64,000 bases of DNA, from NCBI GenBank assembly GCA_903772945.1, contig CAICTM010000441.1:1-64000 (forward strand), written 5' to 3'. Position 1 is the first letter of the stretch. Each line of letters starts with the position of its first letter. Under the pieces are notes generated by a model, which worked only from the letters and a program-made list of their open reading frames with translations, had not been told where the DNA came from and made no database searches. Below are positions 32,915 through 45,590 of the stretch, in pieces. The stretch comes from Seminavis robusta (taxonomy: Eukaryota; Bacillariophyta; Bacillariophyceae; Naviculales; Naviculaceae). The position numbers and the translations under genes were made by a program.

Positions 32915-35900
32915 ATGGTAGAAGGAAGCAACAACAAGAAACCCGAGGCCGCTGCCATGGCCAAACCACGGCCTCGAAAGCGAACGTCCTTCCAAACATT
33001 TGCTTCATGGCTTGCCTTTAGTTTGGTGATTGCACAAATGTATACGTTTAATGGAAACGATTGGGCTAAAGTCTTTATAGAGGAGACGGAAACGGTGGAT
33101 GACAGCATCCAGCCTCACCAGGCCGTTGCCACCGAGGATATTGACGTGTCGAATAATACCAAAGCCCCATCCAAGCAGAGGCACCTGAAAGCTGTGGACG
33201 ATCAGGCAGCTTCAAGTGTCAACGAAACAACCCAGAGCAACATTCCCGATGAAGAAAAGGCAACCGAATCTCCAAACAACAGCTCTGATAATGCTCCTGA
33301 CGCTACTAGCAGAGAAGTGCCTGCCACCTCAAGCGACAAAGACAGCTCGACTTCCAGCACCTTCACAGATCTTGTCAAGCCGAGTCCAGGGGCAAGCCCC
33401 GTTGTCTGCACTTTCCAGGACAATTTCGAGTGCTGTGGCACCTGGGATGTGAATGCCGACGAGTGGTGGCTACAGCACCCGGATTGGGAAGTGAGTTCCG
33501 AAACCAAGGACAGTTTCTGTTTTGCACCCATGAAAGACCAAAGAAAGGCATCATTCTTGAAAATGGTCCATGAAGTCCAGTGGAATGGAAACTGTTCCCA
33601 GGTGGAAAAGTCGGTGGAAATGAACTCTGGCTATGGAGCCAGTACAACCTGGCTCAATCAAGCCTTTTGGCATGCTCACAAGCAGGGCAAACCGTTTCAA
33701 ATTGTAAATGGCAACCGAGTGTGGCTATATTCCACCAAGGACGAGTCCAGTTGGGCATATTGTGACACAAAAGATACGCGGTGTTATTGGCTACCGATAT
33801 CCAGTTGTTCCCGTGAAGAGACCATTCGCGGAGAGCACCAGGGTCAGAAACCCAATGGATCCAACCGAGAAAAAGAACAGTACCACTGGCTTCGCACGTA
33901 CATGACACGTCCAAGACAGCATTTCCGCCGCAAGCTTCTTGAAATGAGAGAGTCAATACCTCTGGAGCAACCATGTGCGACTATGCACGTTCGACGTGGA
34001 GGTGCGTAAGATCCTGCATTGCTTGCTGTGTTGTTTTTGAGACTTGCTTTATGAAATCTTCTGACCAATGAAACTGATAGATGTGGGCTTCCCAAGGCCG
34101 CCCTTTAGGCGGTATGCTGCAGTGCAAGAGTACATTGATAAAGCTCGCATAAAAGAGGGGGATAATGTATTCTTGATGACGGATGATCAGAGCACAATTG
34201 ATGAAATCAACAAGCATTTGCCGAATTACACTTGGATCTATATCGATCGTCCACGCAACGATGGAATCAAGAATGGTTTCGATGGACACGTTCCGGCGGC
34301 ATCCGATCCAGGCTACGAAATGCTCGTCATTGAAACAGAGCTTCGCCTGGCCCAATCTTGTGACAAGCTTGTATACGGCAACAGCGGGTTCATGAAATCT
34401 TTAATTGAAACACTTGATCTCGAAGGTAAGTGCAGGTGTTCGTGGATCATCCTATGTTGCCTCTACTAGGACAGAACCTCACTGTGATCCTCCTCAGGGA
34501 AAAACTATACGAGGTACTACCTCGACACAACGGTTTCAAAGGAGGAGGCACGAAAGTTTTCAAGCCGCGATGCAAGAGTTGAAACCTTTCTGGCTGAGAT
34601 CGAAGCCTTGTACCAAAACAAGACGTCAACCACTCCCAATCCTCTGGCGCAGAAAGAGTCATCCTCGTCCCAGTCCCAGGCAGAGATTTCTAGATCAAGC
34701 AAGCAAGGAAACTCAGGCAACAAAGGTGACAAGAAGTTGCACGAACAGGGGAATCCAAATGCTGCGATCGAGTTGACCAATTCTTTCCCACTGTTTGAGG
34801 CAAACGTTTCTGATCTTATGACATGCCAGAATGTCTCCGGCAGGCCAACATGCTGTGCTCCGTGGGATGTGGAAGCAGATGGCTGGTGGCATGCTCGGCC
34901 AGACTGGGAAGTGAGCTTGGAGAATGACACTTCTTATTGCTTCTCACCAATGGCCAACATGGAGAAAGCAAGGGTTATGCGTGAAATACATGATCGACAA
35001 TGGATCAACGTGAATTGCTCCGACATGGAAAGGAGCTCTGAAATAAATTCTGGTGTGGGAGCTAGCTGGTCTTGGCTGGCCAATTCCTTTTGGCATGCCC
35101 ACGTCTTGAAGAAGCACTTCCAAATTGCAAGAAGTAATTGGCACTGGATGTATGCAGCCAAAAACAAGTCGAGCTGGGCTTACTGTGAAGATGAAGACAT
35201 CACCTGCTATTCTCTGCCGGTGTCCCCATGCTCAAGGGATGGCTTTAACCAGGATGATCGAAAGTGGTGGAAACCAAAAAAGGATACAAAGGAAGTAGAA
35301 GAGGGCATGTGGCTGAGAGACTATATGCTGCGTCCTCGTCAGGTGTTCCGGCGCAAGGCATATGAGATGCGTCAACAAGTTGCTATGGAATATCCATGTA
35401 CCATGATGCATGTTCGACGCGGCGATTCTGGTGAGTATTGCCTTTGCGAACTTGATGCTAGAGACTTCAGATGTATCCTGAACTCTTGCTGTTTGTATGC
35501 AGGTTTGCCGAGGCCCCCATTCAGACGATATGCTGCCGTTCAAGAGTACCTTGATGCTGCAAGTGTCCAAGAGGGTGACAACATTCTCTTGCTAACCGAC
35601 GATCAAAGCACCATCGACGAAGTCAAAGAACACCATCCAATGTACAACTGGATCTATCTTGATCGGCCTAGGAACCACGGGTCGTCTGGTGGTACGTTTT
35701 CGGTTTTCTTTGTTGATTGACCGTGTTTTCGTTTGACGGTCACTGATTTGAACCTTGCTGTGGTTCACATTTGACTTCGCTTCAGGGTGGAATGGGCACA
35801 TCCCCAGTGGGAAGGGAGAATTTGAGATGTTGGCGATAGATACAGAGTTGAAGCTTGCGTCTAAGTGTAACAAGGTTGTCTATGGCTACTCTGGTTTCAT

Positions 35901-37555
35901 GAAAGCTTTCCTGCAAAACCAGATCACGCAAGGGAGGGACGTTGCGCTCTACTATGTAGACACAACGGTGACCAAAGAGGAGGCAAAATCTTTTCAAGGC
36001 AATCCAAAGGAGAGAGCGGCCAGCTTACTCAAGGATATTGAAACCAAGCGAGAAGAAGCTGACAAACACAATGCCAAACTAAAGGACGACGACGAAGATG
36101 ACAGCGAAGATAGCGAAGATGAAGACGACAGCAGAGACGACAGTAGCGAGGCAAGCCAGGGTAAGGCCAAGAAGACAGGCCGAGAAAGTGGGAAAAGGCA
36201 CCAAGGCAACGGAAGGGGGAGGCAATCCCACGACAAGACCAGGAAAGCGGCAGTCTCCAACGCAATTGCTGTTGCCAACCCTCTGAACTGCCAAGAAAGC
36301 GCCAATGGTACCTCTTGTTGTGGTAGTTGGGACATTGATGCCGACAAATGGTGGCAACATTCACCGGACTTTGAAGTCTCAGTGGAAAACTCAACTTCCT
36401 TCTGTTTCTCACCAATGCAGAACAAGGAGAAAGCCAGTTTCCTTCGGCGTTTACACGAAGTTCAGTGGTCGGGAAACTGCTCCACCGCAGTGAATGCTTG
36501 GCAGATCAACTCTGGCTTTGGGGCTTCGACCAGTTGGTTGGCGTACGCATTCTTGAAGGCCCATCAAAAGGGAACACCTTTCCAGATCAACGCCCCCGAA
36601 CGAGACTGGCTCTATGGCCCCACTGACAACTCAAGCTGGGCCTACTGTGATGATCATGACATTACATGTAAGGCTCGGTGCTTCGTTTTCATTCACACCC
36701 TCGGTTCGTTGCAAAAACCTGAATATTGTTCTCGCTTTTCCCATAGGTTACTTCTTGCCGATTTCGTCTTGTCCGCGTCAGACCACAAGGCAAGAACGCG
36801 AATGGACTAAGCCCGGTAGAGATCCCCAAACCAAGAAGGAATACGAATGGCTCAGGGAGTATCTGTTCAGACCCAAGCAGATAATGAGACGCCAGCTGCT
36901 CGAAATGAGAGAATCTTTGAACCTTCCACAACCCTGCGTTACCATCCACATTCGCAGAGGAGGTAAGATAATGCTTCGTGTTTGTTTTGAGATGTTTCGA
37001 GATGTTTCGAGGCTTTTGTTTCTAATCGTCTGTCCCATGAACCCAGACGCGGGCTTTCCCAGGCAACCATTCCGGCGATATGCCGCAGTCCAAGAATATC
37101 TCGATGCTGGCTATGTTGAAGATGGAGCCAACATCATGTTGCTCACAGATGATGCAAGTACCATTGACGAGATCAACGAACACCATCGTGGTGACTACAA
37201 CTGGGTCTACCTGAACAGACCACGTACGCGTGGAGTGGACGGAGGCTGGCAAAGCCATGTACCTTCGAGTGACGGCGCATTCGAAGTTCTATCCATCTAC
37301 ACAGAATTTGCGCTAGCATCTAAGTGCGACACGGTTGTTCAGGGGCACAGTGGTTTCATGAGAATGCTCCTTGGGAAGATGGAGAATGAAGGCAAGCCTT
37401 TCAAACGCTTCGTTGTGAGCACTGGTGTTAGCAAGGACGAAGCAGTCCAATGGCCTAACGACGGCAAGGAGCGATTGGAGTATTTCAAAAAGCAGATGGA
37501 TGAGTACAGGCGGAAAAGCAAGGAAGCCAAGCTGGCAAGCACGACTAGCTCGTAG
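32915..37555 (+). CDS. Triple-module FUT8-like glycosyltransferase, type II membrane
   Basis: Seven exons: 32915..34001, 34081..34425, 34498..35430, 35503..35691, 35786..36667, 36747..36962 and 37047..37555. All introns are GT-AG and all interrupt phase 1. The total is 4161 nt, 1386 aa. A short basic N-terminus and one membrane segment (SFQTFASWLAFSLVIAQMYT, about residues 25 to 45) give a Golgi type II layout. Three homologous units of about 430 aa follow, starting near residues 173, 596 and 1029. Each has CCGTWDVNADEWW-like Cys/Trp motifs, then SSWAYCDTKDTRCYWLPISS, then a GT-B donor half with MHVRRGD (HIRRGD in unit 3), FRRYAAVQEY, LLTDDQSTIDE and YGNSGFMKS. HxRRxD and TDD fit alpha-1,6-fucosyltransferase (GT23-like) enzymes. 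An acidic linker precedes unit 3. The exact sugar and acceptor are unknown. Confidence 0.85.
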
Positions 37556-37752
37556 ATCGACACACCGACACCCAGTTGTAAAAAAGAACAAGACTTCGTT
37601 TTCACTTTCAAGGTCACCTTCGACCTGAATTAAACTACATGTAAGCACTCTTCATGAATGAATGTATCTTTCCCAATAGATAAAGTTGTTTTATGTTACA
37701 ATGGACAAGCTATGATAGCGATACTCTGCTTCTGGTGCCTTCACTTTGGCTA

Positions 37753-40566
37753 TCATGGTGCCACAGACCTTCGCAGCATCCTTGGCGGCCTGTCCGTCTT
37801 TGGTTTCGTGGCCGAGTGCTGGCGAATACGTGATGAGGACGCAGATGATGCCTGCGAGAGCGAGGATGTGGCACAAGACGCATGAGCAGTGTTCTCGCCG
37901 ATAGACTTGTGATTACTCGAGGATCCCATCACAGCTTGGAGCTGATCAGAGAAGGCCGAGTGACAAGACAACAGCAGTGAAGATCTCTGCGGGATAGCTG
38001 AAACTGTTTTGATCTTCGCTCTCCCAGATTCACCTGTCGCCAGACTTGACTCCCCTGTGCAGACGCTCCCGGCACCCACCGAACTTGCGCCGACGTTACA
38101 GATTGCATTTGTCATGGCCGTCTTGATATCCTTCATCAGTATTGGTTTGGTGAGCCAGTCGTTAAGGCCGAGTTCGGGATAGTCAGCCCTTGGGACAGCG
38201 GCGGTCAATGCCAGTATGGGCAGGTTCTCGACCGAGTGGCCTGCTTTTCGGATCTGCTGTACGGCATCCAACGCAGTGGTGCCTCCATCACTGCCCAGCT
38301 GCGCTTCTAGCAGCACCACATCAAATGAGCCTTGTGAGACTGCAGATACCATATCATCCCCAGTGTCCGCCGTTGTCACTCTGTGACCCGACTGTTCCAA
38401 TAGGGCTGTCATCACATTCCTCCCGGCATTGTTTTCATCTACCAGCAAGATCTGGAGGCCACCCTCGTCCGGGACAGGATCCAACGACAAGGAACCTATG
38501 CTTCCAACACTGCGATCGCTCGCTCTTTTGCACTTTTTGGATTGCTTGGGAGGAAGCATCTTGGTACCCACAGGAGCTTGAGAGGCAGCACGAAGGAACG
38601 GGATCTCGAACCAGAAGGTCGACCCACGACCCGGTTTCGAGTCTACCCCAATGGTGCCACCCATGGCCTCCACCAGTGACTTGCAGAGCACCAGCCCAAC
38701 ACCCTTTTCTTGGGCGCTGTTGTTGGCTGACGACTCGGGTACCTGAAGGCACTGCTTTTGCTGTTCCAGGTTGAGGCCGACGCCAGTATCAGTCACTTCA
38801 AAACGGAGAAGGACTCTTCGAGATCGTGACTTTTTGGTGTGCCGCCGGACCTTGACGGTGATTCCGCCCGTGCTAGTGTACTTGACGGCACTGAGGAGGA
38901 GGAGAGCAAGAAAGGAGAAGGTTAGCACCAAGATCCGATGCATACATGATGTCAGGGAGTGGAGCTTTGATCATGGGAGCACTTACTTGTGAAGCATCTC
39001 AAAGAGAACCTGACCCAACCGTTTGGCATCGCCCATCAATGAAGACATGTTATTGCGTGTCATTTGTACGTTGAATGTCAAGTTCTTGACATCGGCTTGT
39101 GGTGTAATGGTGCCAATGGCATTCTCCACTACTTTTCGCACATCAATTTGTGTATGTTCGAGCAGGATGCGGTTCGCCGGTTTGTTGACCATAACATTCT
39201 TGTTTTGGTCGGACGGGCTGGCACCTGGCAACAGTAATGACGACCCACCGCCAACATTGACCATGAGATCATTAATGACATTCATGAGGAGTTGAGCGGC
39301 AGACTGTAGCAGATTGCCAAATCGTGTTTCTTCTTGCTGTTGTGCCTGGCATTTGCTCTGTCCTTGTCGACTAATGAGTTCCACAACTCCCACAACATGT
39401 TGCAATGGCGTTCGGACGGCATGTGCCATGTCTGTCAATAGATCCATCTTGGCCAGATCGGCTGCCGTGGCTTGTCTCTTGGCTTCGACGACGGCGGTAA
39501 TGTCTCTTGCGGAGTAGAGTAGAATGGGCTTGGAAGTGACGGGATCTTTGGTTTGACGGACTTGAATGGCGGACCAGCGGGGTCCATGCACCGTGTGCTG
39601 CAAAGCCTCGAGTCGAATGACGTTCTTGCCATTGTCATCACCAGTCTTGGCGGCTTCGTTGAGGATACGACGTCCCAGATCCTTGTCTACGAATCGCTTG
39701 ACAAAGGTGGATTCATCGGCCTTTTCCAACTCGTCTTCATCGTCATCCGAGTCCGAGTCGTACTCATCATCACGAGTCTTGGTGGTATTGTTGTTGTCTT
39801 CCTTATTGTTGCCAGTATCCAAGGATCCAAAGACCTTGAGCGCTTCCGGGTTCTGCTCCATGACGTTTCCCTCTAGATCCGTGAGACAGACCGCCACGGG
39901 CAAATGGCGCAGCATCTCGGAAGCTCGCAGTGCTTGCTGTTCGGCTTCGGTTCGTTGTTGATCATTGACGAAGACTCCCTGTGACAGCATGGCCAATCGT
40001 CCTTCTTCAATCATGATTCCTCGAAAGGTACAGTCGACCGTCTTGGGACCGTACTTGCCTCCGTTGGGGTAAAAGGTCCATCGATCCTTGACGACTTCGT
40101 CCTTGGAGGAGAACTTGAGCAGGTAGTCGTCGAGACGGTTTGCGGTGGATTCACTCATGTCACTGGCAAAGTCCCGTGCCAACAGGGTCTTGAGATCAGG
40201 GGCACTCCATAGTTCCACAGCGGCGTGGTTGGCCCACCACATGCCTCTTCGGACAATGTCAAAGATCCAGACGGGTTGATCCAGCAGATTCAATGCCTGC
40301 AAGTCGGCGTGGCTGTACGTTTGCAGCTCTTTGTCTTGCTCTGGCTTGTTGTCGTCATCTACGTCGTGACAGCTGCTGCTGTCATCATTCAACAAGCAAG
40401 GGTCGCTGTCGTACAGGCCAGGTTCTGATACTTGATCGCTGGCTCCTCCTCCAATTAATAGGCCGTCGCCTGCTGGGGTGTTGCCATCTACCGGTAAGCG
40501 AAGCATCGAATGTGTGGCCTCCAGATCCAGCAGATCGTTGGGTGGAACTTGAACGGCAGCTGTCAT
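37753..40566 (-). CDS. PAS hybrid histidine kinase with Glu-substituted receiver
   Basis: Minus strand, exons 38987..40566 and 37753..38890, 96-bp intron; 905 aa. No membrane segment is seen, so it is probably soluble. Two PAS-like regions (NLLDQPVWIFDIVRRGMWWA, and LPVAVCLTDLEGNVMEQNPE with an acidic insertion) precede the HisKA motif LLTDMAHAVRTPLQHVVGVV, His near residue 380. The ATPase domain has the N box EMLHNAVKYTS, whose key Asn codon is made by the splice junction, then VTDTGVGLN and KGVGLVLCKSLVEAMGG. The receiver (about 685 to 805) keeps the acidic pocket (LLVDENN), the Thr and the Lys (LTKPI), but reads FDVVLLEAQL. Glu 722 stands where Asp is phosphorylated. A Ser-rich tail follows. 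A phospho-mimic or dead receiver is inferred. It converges on the glycosyltransferase gene 197 bp away. Confidence 0.9.
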
Positions 40567-43469
40567 CGTCTCTATGAATAAACTAACTAACTGGATAGCT
40601 GGGAAAGGAGCTGATACTGTGTTCTCAGCAGATAAATAGGAATGGTGTTGGTCGACAAGTATGTATCGCTTGGAAACTGCAAAGTTGTGAACGGTACTTC
40701 AAACTTCAAAACAACTAACCGTAGCAGATTTTCAGGATTGGTGGGGGGCCTTTCAGACTTTTGTGATGGCAGCGTTTCTTCTGGTCAAAAAGTAACTGGG
40801 TTGGCCTTTACGGTATTAATAGTGGTCACCAGTGAGACCAGTCATGCTTGGATGGACTGTTCTAAAGAGTTGGATGATGCTTACAGCTGCTGTGGATGGC
40901 TACGGAAGAGGGACAAAAGGAATTAGGGATGATACTTACTAATAACCATACTGGCAAGATGGTTCGCATTATTTGTGAAAAGGACAATGAAAAGTGTGAA
41001 AAAGGGCGCGAGGCACATTCCTCAGTGGAACACCATGTCAGCTATTAATAGGCCTAATTAAGGACATACTGACATACTGTACTCCAAGTTCTGAGTTGCT
41101 TTGTTGCTTTGTATTTTATTAATAAGCGTACTAGCTAGTACTGGTATGCAGGGAGGGTGTTCTCCTGGAGGCTCTTCTGGCCACCCTCATTGGTACCGGT
41201 GCCGGTACTGTACTAGTAATAGTAGCTGTAATAGTAAGAGAAAAGAGAAGTGCACATCTATAGATCATTAAATTTTGCAAATGCCTTAAGTTCAACTGCT
41301 CCTCCTGGCCACTATCAAAATTAATGCTGTTCAAGTTTAAAAGTGAAGTCCTTTGAGTTCCAAACTCCTTGAAACCTTCGAGGTCGATAACAAAGCCGCA
41401 GGCCGCTTCTTGCTGATTTTTTGCCGATGATCGTGGAGCGTGGCCAGCTTACAGTAGGGTAGAGATAGCACATACATGTAGCACGGTCATCAAGATGATC
41501 CAGACAGCAGATAGTTGTCTCTTCAGGGTCCTTGGGTAAAACTTACGTGGCATGCAAACACAGAAAGTCAGAAAGTACCGTATGCATAGGATCTCGATTT
41601 TAAAACTCCAGTTTTCATCTTGTAAGGTTTGAGAAAACATGGAAAAATTTCGGAAAAAAGAAGAAAATTGTGGATTATTTATCAACGTTTTCAAAAAACC
41701 GTTTTTCCACCTGGTTTTAAGAAGCCAGGTGCATGCTGTTTACCCAACAACCCAGACCGTGTAACTTCTTTGCGTGATTACTAGCTAGTACCGGCAATCA
41801 ATCTGCAATGTCCTACCAAGAACCTTACTTAGTTCAGTCACTTTTTGCTAAAATCGTATGACAACCAAGAACCCCTGAGAAGAGAACTCGGGCATCAAAA
41901 CACCAAAACGGAATGAATCGATGCAATCTCGAAGAGCTTCTCGAAGCAGTCTTTCAGAACTCAGCCGCAGAAGCTGCCGCAGATGTCAAGCTCTTGCTGC
42001 TGCCAGTTCTTTTTCTGATGCTTTTTTACTGTAGCTGTCCGTTGTGCCGGTCTCATCGCCTCGTCACCTTGGCTTCAGTAAGGCAGCTGGCTACTCTAGA
42101 CTATTCGGAGCGTTTTTGTATTGTCTCAATAGCTGTCAATCCATGTGGTGTTGCTATGCAGCACTGTACCAGGTACCAGGTACGTGTGCAGTGGTGCAGT
42201 GGCTTTGACGCTTTGACCATTAACTTCATGAACAGAGCTTGGAATAGCCTGTCAGGCTGTCTCTTGAAATAATGGTGGTACCCGATGTACTCATAGCGGC
42301 TATTAATACTGTACCTGCTCTTGCTTGCTTGCTCTTTGTCCACTGCAGTGCACTACCAGCGTAACAGCTGAACATGAGAGTACGTTACGATGGAGTACTC
42401 GTACAATGCCATGTGAAGAGAAGCACATGTCATGAGTTGATTCTGATGAGGAGCAAAACAGATTCCTCATGGTGGCCAAAGACGCCATGGTAAGGCCACA
42501 AGAACATCTTTTTCTTTTCTGCGGGGCTCCAGTTGCTATTAATACCGCTTTATCGTCCACCTCACTAACGAGTGTCCGAGGTGAGGGCTGGTGTTCCTGG
42601 CCCTGGGAAGCTGGGAAGTGGCTGCCATGTTTTGCTTTAGTATTTGTAGCTGTTCGCTGGAGCAGGACACGAGAACCGTAATCACTCCATTCTCTTCGGA
42701 TTGAGCTCGATGTGGGGGAGCAGGTTCGCAACAGGCAGAATTTCTTCAAGGCTGCAATAGTTTCTTCGTCGACTAAGCTGTCAAAGAGCTAGTACTATAT
42801 AGCCAGATTGCGGTCCCCATTCTGTACCTCGCTGCAACAATCTGTTTCAATCCTAGCTAGTACAAGTACTACTAGTAGTATCAAATGCAGCAAACTATGG
42901 ATTGCCATGATTGCTGAGGGTGTCAATCCGGCCAATGAGTCGATACAGGCAGGGGATGACGCGAACGATAACTACCGGTATCTGACTTACCATGATTTCT
43001 GAGAAGGCCTAATGCCTACCGAAATCCAGCCAACAGCCAAAGTGTGATGCGAACGAAAGCAGCTACTAGCTAGAGTCCTTAATACTCGTGAAGGGCATCA
43101 TTCCCTTACGGTGGTGGCTGGGGCTGCCTGGTGCTCCGGAAGGACAAGCGAGTGGCTGAGATTGGAAATATGCTACCAAAAATGAAACATCTGGGAAGCT
43201 AAGTATCTAACATTTCTAAGTCTTTTGCTTTAAGTATCAACAGATGCTAAATCCTTGACCAGTACCTGGTCACATTTTGATAGATAAGTTGAGCTGGATA
43301 CAGTACAGTGTACTCGTACGATGTACTAGCTAGCTAGCTAGTACAGTGGCTCAAAGTTGACCGGCAGCTACTCAATACTGAGTACCAGTACACACCACCG
43401 AGAAAGTTTGATCCCATTCCGACTCGACTCCACTCAACTTTTCATCGGGTCACCGTCGCCACAGCTAAA
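40567..43469. other. 2.9-kb spacer without a recognisable gene
   Basis: Mostly AT-rich and palindrome-rich. A 119-residue frame at 41913..42272 has a hydrophobic stretch (LLLLPVLFLMLFYCS) but no other support. CTAGCTAG lies at 43326 and taccggta at 42973. Confidence 0.5.
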
Positions 43470-45175
43470 ATGCAAGGGCGCTTGGCAGTATGGATGGCCT
43501 TCCTCTTTGGTGTGACAAGGTCACCGTGGGAATATCTTATCACTGTGGATCTGAGCAACACTTGGAGGCGGCATCTGGGTAAGCAGCAGCTTTCTTTTGG
43601 TACGCAGAAACGGATCGAGGTCATTCCATCACTCACATCATCCATATTTTTGCTCACTATAGTGTGGTCAAAGAAGAATGGAGATGAGCTCAAAAATGTT
43701 GTCACCCAACGTTTTGCCTCTTCAACAGTGTTTCTGTCCCTCCTGTTCAGCAGCGAGCTCAGCATTCTTTACACTCCCTCAGATCCTGGAAATGATATCA
43801 GGGTAGCACTCCTTGCACGAGACTACAGATCAGCCGAGTATTGGACTGGTGTAGTCATTTGCTTTGCGGTAAGAAAGAATAGCTGGAAGACATGAGCCAT
43901 GGCACGGCTTTTGAATGATGGGCAGTGAGTCGATGAATTTCCTTTTTTCACATGTGCCGCTGCTACTGTAGATCTTTTTCTCGGTTACTGCCCTTGTTGC
44001 CAACTTCACTGCAACATCTATATTCTCATCTCTGAGCAAAGAAAATGCCCCCATTGGTAAGATACCCAGCCTTCGTAATGGAAACATGCCTTATCCATGC
44101 CCTCTTGCTGACAAAAGCACGTGCTGTGTGTACGCACAACAGTTCTGAGAAGCACATTAGGTAGGGTATACTATTGTGGTGATTCCAATTCCATTACATT
44201 ACTGCTCAGCTTCTGTGCTTTCTAATGCTTTGTGCCCTTGCGATCAAAGGGCTCTATGCCGCACAATTGCCCAGTCGCCTTGGTATGTTCGACTACAAGA
44301 AGCAAGGATGCCACCTGGTGCTGAAATCCTCACCGAGGTTCCTCCTGCAACAGTTACAGGTGCCATTTATCTATTTTTCCTTGTTGTTATTTGCACTTGG
44401 GTGATCCTAATGCCCCAGGGACTTTCCTTAGGTCTGGGTGTAGTTGCCTCAATCCTGCTTATTCACATAGTCAACACTTTCTCATCAATGGGTCGAGTTA
44501 TCATGGATTCCGGTAGGTGTCGTTGCTTGGCTGTAAACGGGTTTTCTCACAAAACAGCTCACTTGATTTTGAATCAAACACTGCAAAGGGGCAATGAGCC
44601 AAATCCCAATTTTGGATCCAGAAGAAGAGGAAAAGTTGGATCCACATGAACTATCAGCAGTACTCATCAAGCGAGTTGTTTTGGCAAGAAAGGCACAGGT
44701 ACCCATCAATCATCAGTACAAAGTTGACTATCAAGACACACTGAGAGATGTCCAAGAGGGCAACGTGACCTTCCCACTGACTGAATCAGAATTGCACGAC
44801 AGGGCCAGCAGATTCCATTTCCAAAGAAGTACCATGGGTAAGGCAGCAAAAAACTTTCAATATACCGTGTCAGAGTCATTGCAGAGTGCAGGTAGCGCGG
44901 CTAGAAATTCAGCTGCCTCAATACCGGGTCCCGATCTGGCTAGCAACGTTGCCAACAAAACAAAAACCGCAGTTGGAAACCGCCCTGGTGGCAAGAATTT
45001 GACGAATATTTCTGAGGAGGTCGACGACAACGAGGAGGAAGATGTTGACCAAAGCCAAGAGATCGTTCGCGACCCTCCCATTGTCCAGGAAGAGGGAATG
45101 GTTGACGAGGATAGCGGAGAGCTTGAAGATATTGAGATACTACAAGGATCTAGTGAACGGGATGACGGCTTTTGA
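43470..45175 (+). CDS. Multi-pass membrane protein of unknown function
   Basis: Exons 43470..43868, 43972..44056, 44210..44512 and 44589..45175; total 1374 nt, 457 aa, all GT-AG with consistent phase. I do not recognise the family. Visible hydrophobic segments include IPSLTSSIFLLTIVW, FASSTVFLSLLFSSELSILY, YWTGVVICFAIFFSVTALVA (spanning the first junction), TGAIYLFFLVVICTWVILMP and LGLGVVASILLIHIVNTF. Between them lies a Cys-bearing loop (NALCPCDQRALCRTIAQSPW). The last exon encodes a long hydrophilic, acidic tail beginning MSQIPILDPEEEEKLDPHEL and ending in a Glu/Asp-rich region, probably on the cytosolic side (inference). If the last exon were read alone from its ATG, only a soluble acidic protein would result, but the spliced frame is continuous. 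Confidence 0.72.
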
Positions 45176-45590
45176 TGCTAACCGCACAAAACCGCATCAA
45201 GTTGGCCCTGTTTTCTAGCAAGATAGACTGCTTGTAAATTTTAAAAGTGTCTACAACAAGCGCAAACGTCTGGGTACGTGTGTGGAGTGGAGGTTGAGGG
45301 CAGGAAGAACCCAGGTGATAAAGGCGCCTGATGGCATAGGTATGTCATTCTTAGCTTCGCGATGAACTGGGTGCAACATTCGTTGCACCCTGGCCGAATG
45401 GGGAACACACTATACACACAGCAGTATCCCCATGCCTCCCATTGGCGGACGAGATGGCTGGAGTCTCATGCCCAAGGGAACTCTCTTTTTCGAAGTGACG
45501 AGGCGACAATCGTCACTGCGTTTTCGCAAGGTTCTTGACAAGGGTTCACACCCGTGTGACAAGGGTTCACGGATCGTCATTCGTTCATTC
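45176..45590. other. Convergent spacer
   Basis: 3' regions of two converging genes; no gene. A plus-strand frame over 45432..45977 is antisense to the next gene. Confidence 0.6.

Noticed and set aside
38983-38990. Apparent loss of the N-box Asn in the histidine kinase (MLHK)
   Set aside because: It is an artefact of reading into the intron; splicing at 38987 and 38890 gives MLHNAVKYT with the Asn intact.
41913-42272. 119-codon frame with a hydrophobic stretch
   Set aside because: Only one weak membrane-like segment, no domain and surrounded by non-coding sequence; not enough to call a gene.
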